12,427 nt of DNA, taken from contig CAZFPQ010000215.1 in the NCBI GenBank assembly GCA_964521065.1, forward strand, positions 1 through 12,427. The letters are read 5' to 3'. The DNA comes from CAYVAP01 sp964521065 (lineage in GTDB: Bacteria; Bacteroidota; Bacteroidia; J057). The stretch's first letter is position 1, and the number at the start of each line of letters is the position of its first letter. A program made the position numbers and the translations under genes. Below are positions 1 through 5,596 of this stretch, in pieces. The notes beneath the pieces were generated by a model. That model did no database searches and had not been told where the DNA came from. It saw only the letters and a program-made list of their open reading frames with translations.

Positions 1-52
1 TACCTCCATACCTCCATACCTCCATACCTCCATACCTCCATACCTCCATACC
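1..52. repeat. 8-base tandem repeat (TACCTCCA), six full copies plus a half
   Basis: Six perfect head-to-tail copies of TACCTCCA fill bases 1-48, followed by a partial copy (TACC). The array begins at the window edge, so its true length is unknown. It ends 28 bases beyond the stop codon of the minus-strand hydrolase gene, so it lies in that gene's 3' flank. The period of 8 is not a multiple of 3, and no gene covers it. Confidence 0.95.
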
Positions 53-79
53 CCGTATACCGTTCCCCTCTTCCCCCCC

Positions 80-1198
80 TTACCGATGCCGCTCCACAAA
101 CTCAAGCAACAACTGGCTAAAGCGTCGATTCTCCCGAAACAGCCCGCTGTGCCCTGAATTCTCCAAAAAATGGAGCTCTTTGTCTGAGGCGGGAGTCCCC
201 ACTACGTCAAAGTAATCCTCGGCGACTTCTGGCCCAATGATGTCGTCATAGCGCCCAAAAATGAGCGAGATGGGCAAAGTGATATCGTCCATCTCAGGGG
301 TGAAGTCATAAAATTCCTGGACGCTGTTTTCTTTGCCGGGGCGGGTATCGTTGATCAGGTCGGCTGTTCTGAGGCCATTGGCCCAGGCGGTCATGGGATT
401 GAAATGAGAAAAATAGGTGATCTCCGAGGAGGGGATGCCTGCCTCGATGTCGATAAAATCCTGGATGTAGGTCTCTTGGACGTAGGCTTCTACGGCCCCT
501 ACTAAGCTATACTGCGTACGCAGTTGGGGGTAACTCACTATGGGGTCGTTTTGCTCACACCATTCCACGACTTCTTCTAGGCTCTGGAAGCTTCCCATCT
601 CCGTCTCAATCTCGTAGGGCATGGCGATACCTTTGTCGATCATTTCCAAGGCAAAGCCACGAATGTAATCCATGCGGGCACTGGTTTCGTGCTCACTGCT
701 GTGGGAACCGTTGGAAAAGATGGCCCCGCTGAGTTCATTCTCTTGAGTAATGAGATAGTAGGTACCCAGGATCACCCCCCAACTGTGCCCCATGGCAAAT
801 ACCTGGGTTTCGGTTCCGTACTTCTGCTTTAGGAGTTGGATGACCAGTTGCATGTCTTCGGCCATGAGGTCCAGGGTGAGTTCCTCCTTGGCAAAACTGC
901 CCTGGGATACACCCGCATGTCGTTGGTCCCAGTAGGCCACCCGGTACTCCTTCTCAATGCTGTTCATGAAGTCTTCGACGTGAGAAATTGAATTTCCCCC
1001 TGCACCTCCGTGTACCATCAGGATCACGACAGAGGCGTTGGGATTGCCGCGCACCAAGATGGGCAGGTTGGCGCCTTTATGTTGGAGGTAGAGCATTTCT
1101 CCTTCCGTCAAAAGGGGGGCTTGTCGGTAGCAGCCCAAACTCAAGGCCAGCAGGCCGCCAAGAAGCCAGATGGATAACTTATTCAATGGTTTGTTCAT
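80..1198 (-). CDS. Putative lipoprotein, alpha/beta hydrolase (proline iminopeptidase-like)
   Basis: A 372-residue serine hydrolase of the alpha/beta fold. The N terminus is a signal peptide: Lys residues, a hydrophobic stretch 8-21, then Cys23 in the context LSLGC. This suggests export and lipidation, although Ser at -3 of the lipobox is atypical. The oxyanion-hole motif HGGAGG is at 63-68. WDQRHAG at 90-96 resembles the DQRG motif of S33 prolyl aminopeptidases. The nucleophile elbow GHSWG (137-141) puts the catalytic Ser at 139. Asp318 or Asp319 in GRYDDIIGP and His350 in NSGHSG complete the triad. Substrate cannot be read from the sequence: peptidase, esterase or lactonase are all possible. 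The ATG at 1198 is chosen because it gives the full signal peptide; no Shine-Dalgarno is visible upstream. It is separated from the next minus-strand gene by a hairpin-rich spacer and is probably transcribed alone. Confidence 0.88.
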   Translation of the reverse strand: MNKPLNKLSIWLLGGLLALSLGCYRQAPLLTEGEMLYLQHKGANLPILVRGNPNASVVILMVHGGAGGNSISHVEDFMNSIEKEYRVAYWDQRHAGVSQGSFAKEELTLDLMAEDMQLVIQLLKQKYGTETQVFAMGHSWGVILGTYYLITQENELSGAIFSNGSHSSEHETSARMDYIRGFALEMIDKGIAMPYEIETEMGSFQSLEEVVEWCEQNDPIVSYPQLRTQYSLVGAVEAYVQETYIQDFIDIEAGIPSSEITYFSHFNPMTAWANGLRTADLINDTRPGKENSVQEFYDFTPEMDDITLPISLIFGRYDDIIGPEVAEDYFDVVGTPASDKELHFLENSGHSGLFRENRRFSQLLLEFVERHR

Positions 1199-1263
1199 GT
1201 TAAAAAGTGCTTGTTAGGGTCGTTTAAGTTAGAATTGCCAATTAAAGTCGTTGCAGTGTAGCA

Positions 1264-1278
1264 CGGCTTTCCAAGCCG
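1264..1278 (+). repeat. REP-like hairpin A (CGGCTT-TCC-AAGCCG)
   Basis: A perfect 6-base stem with a TCC loop, preceded by TGTAGCA and followed by TAGAATC. It is the partner of the hairpin at 1395-1409, which has the same architecture in opposite orientation. It lies in the spacer upstream of the hydrolase gene. Such paired small palindromes resemble REP/BIME elements; dispersal in the genome cannot be tested here. Confidence 0.65.
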
Positions 1279-1283
1279 TAGAA

Positions 1284-1332
1284 TCAATCAAATGGATTGA
1301 TCATCCCCGAGTCGAGGCCTCCTCCAGAGGCC
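1284..1332. repeat. Two further small inverted repeats between REP-like hairpins
   Basis: TCAATC (1284-1289) pairs with GATTGA (1295-1300) across a 5-base loop. GGCCTC (1316-1321) pairs with GAGGCC (1327-1332) across the loop CTCCA. Both are perfect 6-base stems lying between the two outer REP-like hairpins. The first is about 90 bases upstream of the hydrolase start and could instead be an operator; nothing decides between these. Confidence 0.5.
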
Positions 1333-1394
1333 GAGCAAGTGACACCATGAAGTCATAAGGGTTTTCAGTTCCTTACCGAGCTGTAGAATCCCGT

Positions 1395-1409
1395 CGGCCT
1401 GGAAGGCCG
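1395..1409 (-). repeat. REP-like hairpin B (CGGCCT-TCC-AGGCCG on the minus strand)
   Basis: Read on the minus strand, this has the same TCC loop and stem design as the hairpin at 1264-1278, with a matching GTGTA prefix. One stem pair has changed from T-A to C-G with both partners substituted. On the plus strand it is preceded by TGTAGAATC, mirroring the TAGAATC after hairpin A, so the two copies form an inverted pair. It lies 20 bases past the stop codon of the minus-strand gene at 1429-2004. Confidence 0.65.
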
Positions 1410-1428
1410 CGGTACACCAAGGCAGGGC

Positions 1429-2004
1429 TCACTCTATGGTGTAGGAGAGACGGGTTTCTAAGGCAAATCTGGGGACAAAGAGGGTGTTATAGGGGGCTTG
1501 GAGGTAGAAGTGTGGATGCAGGCTCAGGGCTAGGGGCAAGGAGCTGTTTTGGGAAAAGTCCCAACCGGCCCCGGCGTTGATCCCGCCGACGAAATGAGAG
1601 CTGGCTTTTCTGCCTTTGGTGAAGGTTGCAGGGGCCGCATCCAAGGTCCAAACCTCTCCCTGTAGGAAAGAGGCCATGTAGCCTGCTTCTAGGCCAACTT
1701 GGGTAATCAGCCCGTGGCGGCCTATTCGCTGCCGCCCAAAGAAGCCCGTTAGCAGCAGCCCTCGGTGGTTGCGTTGGTGGGTATAGAGGGTAGCGAAACC
1801 GCCAGCTACCCAAGAACTTTCTGCTTCTCCGGTTTTGCCGGATGGGGTAGGGTGTAAGGGGACCAGCAGGCCTACCCGTATTCCAGCGTGGGTGACGTAC
1901 TCACCAAAATAAGAGACGGATACTCGGAACGGAGGGAGGCTTTGGGCCTTCAATGCAGAGCCCATGCCCACCCCAATAATCAAGATTAGAAAAATGCGAT
2001 TCAT
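1429..2004 (-). CDS. Hypothetical secreted protein, probable small outer-membrane beta-barrel
   Basis: A 191-residue protein of no family I can name. Residues 1-20 form a clear Sec signal peptide: Arg3, hydrophobic core 4-12, and a cleavage-like site after LKA, before QS. The mature part has alternating hydrophobic and polar residues, many Gly and aromatic residues, and repeated short strand-like segments (for example 27-33, 66-74, 82-89, 99-107, 136-148, 157-168, 178-189). This fits an outer-membrane barrel of about eight strands. No catalytic motif, Cys pair or transmembrane helix is seen after the signal peptide. The ATG at 2004 is chosen because the signal peptide begins there. It stands alone between the assembly gap and the hairpin spacer, so neighbours give no functional clue. 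Confidence 0.72.
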   Translation of the reverse strand: MNRIFLILIIGVGMGSALKAQSLPPFRVSVSYFGEYVTHAGIRVGLLVPLHPTPSGKTGEAESSWVAGGFATLYTHQRNHRGLLLTGFFGRQRIGRHGLITQVGLEAGYMASFLQGEVWTLDAAPATFTKGRKASSHFVGGINAGAGWDFSQNSSLPLALSLHPHFYLQAPYNTLFVPRFALETRLSYTIE

Positions 2005-2198
2005 AGGATGGTGTTGGAGAAATAATACATATGCAAATATGAATATGTTCCCTGCTCCATACTTGAATAATCTTGACCTTAGGATTGGTGAGGCCCCTAA
2101 TTAAGGAAGATATAGGCAGAATGCAGGGAGCCACAAACATTACCCCCCAGAAGAAAACCCTCCACGCTTCAATTAACTCCCAAATCTTAACTTCCTAA

Positions 2199-2253
2199 CC
2201 CTTAACTCCCTTAACTCCCTTAACTCCTCAACTCTTTCCCTTCTTAAATTCTC
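2199..2253. repeat. Left 55-base flank of gap, with 9-base tandem repeat (TTAACTCCC)
   Basis: Bases 2202-2228 hold three head-to-tail units of TTAACTCCC, the last ending in T. Further copies, exact or degenerate and not in register, lie at 2173-2181 and 2187-2195. The 55 bases ending at the first N are identical to the 55 bases beginning after the last N (2354-2408). The segment therefore also carries a second copy of the last codons of the AraC-family gene. This is most simply an assembly overlap rather than a real duplication. Confidence 0.9.
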
Positions 2254-2353
2254 NNNNNNNNNNNNNNNNNNNNNNNNNNNNNNNNNNNNNNNNNNNNNNN
2301 NNNNNNNNNNNNNNNNNNNNNNNNNNNNNNNNNNNNNNNNNNNNNNNNNNNNN
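2254..2353. other. Assembly gap of exactly 100 N
   Basis: One hundred undetermined bases. The round number and the identical 55-base flanks indicate an estimated or placeholder gap between two contigs that end in the same sequence. The real distance could be zero, or an unknown number of 9-base repeat units. Nothing should be inferred about gene content here. Confidence 0.97.
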
Positions 2354-2408
2354 CCCTTAACTCCCTTAACTCCCTTAACTCCTCAACTCTTTCCCTTCTT
2401 AAATTCTC
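2354..2408. repeat. Right 55-base flank of gap, with 9-base tandem repeat
   Basis: This is the exact copy of 2199-2253. Three TTAACTCCC units occupy 2357-2383, and the remainder codes for the end of the AraC-family protein, whose TGA stop is at 2383-2385. The tandem array thus begins right at, and slightly inside, the end of that gene. Confidence 0.9.
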
Positions 2409-3165
2409 TCGGAGAAACACCGACGAAACGGGTAAAGTTGCGAGAAAAGTGGGCTTGGTCGGCAAAGCCATATTCGTAGGCCAGATCGGTCAAGTTGGAC
2501 TGTGAATGGATGGCTTGTTTGGCTTTGAATACCCGACGCATCAGGAGGTAATGCATGGGAGACATGCCGATTTCTGCTTTGAATTGCCTGGCAAAAGTGA
2601 ATTTGTTCATGCCCACGATGCGGGCGAGGTCCTCTAGGCTTGTTTTCTGCCCATCGTCGGCCATGTGCAAATGTTTGGATAGTTCTTCCCAACGGGAAGG
2701 CCAGGGGCTAGGGTAGGGGGTGGAGCTGGTAACCTGCTGGAGAGATGGTAGAAATTCTCCCAAGAGAATCGCTACCCGTTTTGCTTGGGCAGCATTGATG
2801 GCAGAGACCAGACGAAGGAAGAGCTTGTTCAACTGGTGAGAGAAGGGCTGTACATTGGCAAAACGAATCTTTACCTGACCGCAAATATGGTCCACCAAAT
2901 CTTGAGAAAGGTATAGGGTATCAAAGGATACCTGGGTATCGGCTTCGAGCAGGGGATTGGCATGCACTTCCCCTGGATTGTTAATGGAGATATGTCCAGC
3001 CGTGGTGTAGATTTTTCTGCCTTCCATTTCGATCACTTCTACTCCTCGGTGAACCAGGGAGATGCAAAAGGTATCGTGGCAATGTGCAGGGAAAGGCGCG
3101 GCCATTCCCGTGAGAGAAAGAAGTTCTAATTGATCAAACTGAACCATGCGTCGCTTGGACTCCAT
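2383..3165 (-). CDS. AraC-family transcriptional regulator
   Basis: A 260-residue protein with the usual AraC layout. The N-terminal cupin-like sensing domain (about 10-95) contains the His cluster HCH at 28-30 and HAN at 68-70. A linker follows, then the two-helix-turn-helix DNA-binding domain (about 160-257). The first HTH is LEDLARIVGMNKFTFARQF (177-195). The second is LTDLAYEYGFADQAHFSRNF (225-244), followed by the family signature GVSPREFK (249-256). Effector and targets cannot be read. The ATG at 3165 has no Shine-Dalgarno; ATG at codon 7 (3147) is an alternative start. The last codons and the TGA lie at the border of a 9-base tandem repeat and an assembly gap, but the protein ends where AraC proteins normally end, so it is considered complete. 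It is divergent from nothing and sits downstream of crtY and the SMR relic on the same strand. Confidence 0.9.
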   Translation of the reverse strand: MESKRRMVQFDQLELLSLTGMAAPFPAHCHDTFCISLVHRGVEVIEMEGRKIYTTAGHISINNPGEVHANPLLEADTQVSFDTLYLSQDLVDHICGQVKIRFANVQPFSHQLNKLFLRLVSAINAAQAKRVAILLGEFLPSLQQVTSSTPYPSPWPSRWEELSKHLHMADDGQKTSLEDLARIVGMNKFTFARQFKAEIGMSPMHYLLMRRVFKAKQAIHSQSNLTDLAYEYGFADQAHFSRNFTRFVGVSPREFKKGKS

Positions 3166-3285
3166 GTGGGTTGGGGTGATTTTTGTGGACTGTTAGGTTT
3201 AACTGATGAGACCCAGGACCCCACCCGAAAAGCACCGATGAAGCTTGGGTTGCGTGGCAATCAGGTCGGAAGATAAGGATTTCTT

Positions 3286-3300
3286 GAATCCCTAGGATTC
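3286..3300 (-). terminator. Small perfect hairpin at the end of the SMR relic, possible terminator
   Basis: GAATCC and GGATTC form a 6-base stem around a 3-base loop. On the minus strand the loop is TAG, the final stop codon of the broken SMR reading frame. The position fits a terminator for the crtY-SMR transcript. However, no T-run follows on the minus strand, so the call is weak. Confidence 0.3.
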
Positions 3301-3422
3301 TGTTTTAACATGTTCCATTCGAATTACCAAGAGCCAGCCAATCAAAATGGCTAAGTCCAGCTTATAGCCGTAGTCGCAATTACTTCCGTGGCCATCGCGA
3401 CGACTAGAAAAACCCATTTCAT
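3292..3422 (-). pseudogene. Small multidrug resistance (EmrE/QacE-type) efflux gene remnant, middle deleted
   Basis: The reading frame from ATG at 3422 gives MKWVFLVVAMATEVIATTA, the first transmembrane helix of the SMR family. It includes the TEVIATT segment whose Glu corresponds to the essential Glu14 of EmrE. The frame hits TAG at 3351-3353 after 23 codons. In a second frame, starting at 3363 two bases further on, the sequence reads KLDLAILIGWLLVI and ends at TAG 3292-3294. This resembles the start of the family's fourth helix (RLDLPAIIGMMLI in EmrE). SMR proteins are normally about 105-110 residues, so roughly 60 central residues are missing and the ends are out of frame. The intact gene would have been a proton-coupled cation or drug antiporter; the relic cannot be functional. 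It starts 20 bases after the crtY stop and was probably co-transcribed with it. The first half is confident and the second fairly so. Confidence 0.75.
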
Positions 3423-3429
3423 AGCTTGT

Positions 3430-3434
3430 CTCCT
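3430..3434 (-). promoter_or_regulatory. Shine-Dalgarno (AGGAG) before the SMR relic start
   Basis: AGGAG is followed by 7 bases and then ATG at 3422, an ideal spacing. It fixes the start of the relic. It is also the only strong Shine-Dalgarno I see in the window, where the intact genes lack one. Confidence 0.6.
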
Positions 3435-3441
3435 ATAGAGC

Positions 3442-4605
3442 TTATGCGTTGAATTTGACCAATTGCTTGATTCCGCTGCCCATGAATGGGCCTAAGGGGA
3501 CGCTATTCATGATTTTGAGCTCTTGATAAGGGGTACTTTCATTGCCTAAGAAGGCAAGAATAGATTCGAATTCTATCTTCCTAAACATATGATGGAACAC
3601 TTCCTTGCCTCCCAACTTTTTAGATATAAGTACATCAAGCAGGGTCTTGTCGTACCATTGGAACATCTTGTCTCGGAAAGTCTCATCTGGCAGGGGAGGC
3701 TCATTCTTCTCTAGATTGGCTACTATTTCCGATGTCTTCCTTTGGATATTTTGAAAGGTGTAACCGGTGCTGGCTCGGGTAAAACCTCCCGACGTACCAA
3801 TGTTGATTATCCTTTTGTTAGGAGACATTGTGCTTGAGAAGTTAACCAGGCTCATGGGGATGATCCCGAATTCTCGGTGGGCGATCTCGTAATCTTGGAT
3901 TCCTAGGTCATTGGCGATATAGTAGGTCAATAGCTCATGATATTGCTCCTTTTCGAGGATGCGCTCGCTGAAAAATGTGTACTCTACCAAAGCTTCTTTG
4001 GTGCTGGTAGGCAGCACATAAACAAAGGTAGTCCCATGCTCTTGGCTCACCGAGAAGTCCATGAGCGTTGCCTTGTTTTCATCGAAGAAAGGCTCTTCTA
4101 GCCGAATCACCCAGCCTTCAAAGTGCTGCAAAAGCGTATTGCGAACATCCATGTGGGGGGTGCCTATCCCGGTCGAATTAAAAACATATCTAGCCCTGTA
4201 CTTTGCCCTATCGGTTTGGACCAGGGCGTGATCCGTTGAAGGGTGGAAATCCCCAATGGTTTCTTTGACAAAGTCTACATTCTCAAACTCTTTTGCTTTA
4301 GATAAGATGTGTTCATAGAAATCTATCCCGCGGATCATCTTATACTCATAGCGTTTCATGTCGGCTTCTACCGCAAAGTCTCCAGTGGAGAATGTGAGGT
4401 TTTTCCATCTTTTTATGACCAAGTGCTCAAATAAGCCCATACCAGCTTCCCAGTAGCACCAGGTCCTGTCGTTTTTATTCTTATCCTCTTTCTCGATGAC
4501 GAGGATTTTTTTGTCTTTGAGCGTACCGCTGTCGAGCATCCGGTACAGTAGACTCAGGCCTGAACAGCCAGACCCGGCGATGATGTAATCATATTCCTTC
4601 GTCAT
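3442..4605 (-). CDS. crtY: Lycopene beta-cyclase (CrtY type)
   Basis: A 387-residue FAD-dependent cyclase that forms the beta-ionone rings of lycopene, giving gamma- and beta-carotene. An N-terminal Rossmann motif GSGCSG (11-16) follows the strand YDYIIA, and an acidic residue closes the fold at 38-40. Family signatures follow: DRTWCYWE (46-53), QHFEGW (160-165), MDF (182-184), VEYTFFSE (207-214, the region of the FLEET-like catalytic motif), GIIPM (247-251) and GTSGGFTRASTGYTF (270-284). Length and motif order match complete bacterial and Bacteroidota CrtY proteins. It is probably peripheral to the inner membrane. The start at 4605 is the only one that keeps the FAD-binding strand; no Shine-Dalgarno is present. 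No other carotenoid gene is in the window, so this copy is separate from any crtB/crtI cluster at least locally. An inverted repeat lies 29-60 bases upstream. Confidence 0.93.
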   Translation of the reverse strand: MTKEYDYIIAGSGCSGLSLLYRMLDSGTLKDKKILVIEKEDKNKNDRTWCYWEAGMGLFEHLVIKRWKNLTFSTGDFAVEADMKRYEYKMIRGIDFYEHILSKAKEFENVDFVKETIGDFHPSTDHALVQTDRAKYRARYVFNSTGIGTPHMDVRNTLLQHFEGWVIRLEEPFFDENKATLMDFSVSQEHGTTFVYVLPTSTKEALVEYTFFSERILEKEQYHELLTYYIANDLGIQDYEIAHREFGIIPMSLVNFSSTMSPNKRIINIGTSGGFTRASTGYTFQNIQRKTSEIVANLEKNEPPLPDETFRDKMFQWYDKTLLDVLISKKLGGKEVFHHMFRKIEFESILAFLGNESTPYQELKIMNSVPLGPFMGSGIKQLVKFNA

Positions 4606-4633
4606 AAGATTGTTGGTATCTTCTCAAATTACC

Positions 4634-4665
4634 CGCTAGGCTTTGGTTTGTTATTTGACCTAGCG
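4634..4665. promoter_or_regulatory. Inverted repeat upstream of crtY (CGCTAGG-N18-CCTAGCG)
   Basis: A perfect 7-base inverted repeat with an 18-base A/T-rich spacer lies just upstream of the crtY start. Spacing and position would fit an operator for a dimeric regulator. It could equally be a weak hairpin ending transcription from the remnant at 4701-5596. No T-run follows. There is no clear Bacteroidota -33/-7 promoter that I would assert. Confidence 0.35.
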
Positions 4666-4700
4666 AAACAAACTCAGATGCTTGAACTATTGCATTATCA

Positions 4701-5168
4701 CTAATGCCCCTCTATTTTCATGATGATGCTCCCCTTCTTACCTGACTCAAGCGTTCGGTTGCATCCCTTCTGATAGTCTTCGAATGCATAGGTGCTGTCA
4801 ATGATGGGAGTCAATTTTGCCTCATCAACCCATTTTGCGATTTGGATTAGGTTCGAATAATCCCCTTTTGCTACCATTAAGTACCCAACTGTTTTCTTTC
4901 GAAAAAGATTTCCTATTAGCTGGGGAAGATGGGTAAGAGGCTGTTTGGAATTTGGTATTTGCTTGCCAAACGCAGGATTTTTGAGTTCTGGCAAAGAAGA
5001 TTTCCGAGAAATAGCGAGCTATTTTGAGGAAAGATGATGTAGTCAGGTTTCAAAAAGACAAGTTTGGCGCGTAAAGGAAAATTTCCAAACAGCCTCTAAA
5101 GGGATTGGCCGGGAAAAAATACCCTTGGGGCTCAGCAGGGGCTTGATTTCTGAGAAGTGCACTTTGTC
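4701..5168 (-). pseudogene. Medium-chain alcohol dehydrogenase / quinone oxidoreductase remnant, interrupted by a palindromic element
   Basis: The C-terminal part (4701-4936) reads THLPQLIGNLFRKKTVGY and then a lysine-rich end with VDEAKLTPIIDSTYAFEDY and SGKKGSIIMKI. This matches the C-terminal region of zinc-type/quinone-oxidoreductase MDR proteins. The preceding segment (5100-5168) reads KVHFSEIKPLLSPKGIF, the family's strand ending in KPKG-. Between them is the 160-base element at 4937-5096 with a TAA duplication. Removing the element and one TAA leaves the two parts one base out of frame. An extra T in the run of six T around 5116-5121 would restore KGIFF...THLPQL, so a one-base loss is likely. 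The N-terminal two thirds (catalytic and Rossmann domains) are missing. A short open frame entering from the element (to about 4994) is a chimera, not a gene. Confidence 0.75.
4937..5096. mobile_element. Palindromic MITE-like element, copy 1 (160 bases)
   Basis: The ends are perfect 14-base inverted repeats, GAGGCTGTTTGGAA. They are flanked by a direct TAA on each side (4934-4936 and 5097-5099), consistent with a 3-base target duplication. The whole element is an imperfect palindrome: the central hairpin AAATAGC-GA-GCTATTT (5009-5024) sits exactly at its midpoint, and the arms share further blocks such as GCCAAAC and TTTTTGA. It has no coding capacity and so would need a transposase supplied elsewhere. 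The 3-base TAA target and GAG-type ends recall some IS5-family groups, which is inference only. It interrupts the dehydrogenase remnant. Confidence 0.85.
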
Positions 5169-5596
5169 GGCCAATTCTGGGATCATGGTATAGGTGGTGC
5201 TAAGAGGCTGGTTAGGCGTTGAGTTTACGGCCAAAACCTGTCTTGCCACGAGTACTAGAGATTAAGGAACCCAAGTAGGCGTTTGGCTACGCCGATTTTC
5301 CTCGAAATGGCCCGCTATTCTTCAAAAAATCTGCTTTTCAGAACCCAAAAAATCCTGTGTTTGGGCTCGAAATACCAAAACCTAAACAATCTCTAATCGC
5401 CGGTCTGACCTCTTGCAACTTACCCGGAGTGAGCTTGTAGGTGGCCCCTGAGGCTACGGAAAGGTGATTGTTTCCTGCGTCCCCGATCATGACAAAGGCA
5501 TGGCTGCCGGGAACCCTTTGCTCTTGAAATACCTTAGTGGTATCGATGCCATCGTCCCCCTAATTTTGGACCATTTGCTGGAGAGCAAGAGCAAGG
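5169..5596 (-). pseudogene. Ribokinase-like (PfkB family) remnant, interrupted by palindromic copy 2
   Basis: Reading down from 5595, the frame gives LALALQQMVQN, a TAG stop (5560-5562), then GDDGIDTTKVFQEQ, HAFVMIGDAGNNHLSVASGA and TYKLTPGKLQEVRPAI. This matches the part of ribokinase around the GIDT motif and the strand pair leading to the PGAN-like turn and LTP helix. A ribokinase has about 300 residues, so both the N-terminal sugar-binding part and the C-terminal GAGD catalytic part are missing. When copy 2 and one TAA are removed, the frame continues without a break into the dehydrogenase remnant at about 5168. The exact junction lies in 5166-5203, where neither family is convincing. The remnant starts directly after the large kinase's stop codon. 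It is non-functional. Confidence 0.7.
5204..5393. mobile_element. Palindromic MITE-like element, copy 2 (190 bases, opposite orientation)
   Basis: Its reverse complement aligns with copy 1 over the full length at roughly three quarters identity in the first 105 bases. Shared blocks include TTTGGTATTT, CAGGATTTTT, GTTCTG and GAGGAAA, and, near the other end, AAGACA, GTTT, CGTAAA and AGCCTC. The ends are GAGGCTGGTTAGG and GAGATTGTTTAGG, matching at 10 of 13 positions. TAA lies on each side (5201-5203 and 5394-5396), as for copy 1. The central hairpin is at 5306-5319. The arm to its right has copy 1's length, while the other arm carries about 29 extra bases. The copy is older or more degraded than copy 1. 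It interrupts the chimeric remnant without changing its frame. Confidence 0.8.

Noticed and set aside
1..52. CRISPR array
   Set aside because: Units of 8 bases are contiguous with no spacers; the same holds for the 9-base array near 2200-2380.
2199..2253. Genuine second copy of the AraC gene end
   Set aside because: The copy is exactly 55 bases, ends precisely at the N run and matches the other flank perfectly, which fits a contig overlap better.
4701..4994. A 97-codon complete small gene
   Set aside because: Its first codons, including the TTG start, come from the inserted element, and the rest is only the C-terminal end of a dehydrogenase.
5043..5249. A 68-codon minus-strand frame, first read as a continuation of ribokinase (…VNSTPNQPLS…)
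   Set aside because: Much of it is element sequence: 5204-5249 is the terminus of copy 2 and 5043-5096 is the end of copy 1. The resemblance to the ribokinase NPAP motif is therefore coincidental.
5258..5393. A shorter 136-base boundary for palindromic copy 2, ending at GAGATT (5258)
   Set aside because: The flanks there (CTA and TAA) do not match. Alignment with the end of copy 1 places the terminus at 5204, where TAA flanks match on both sides.
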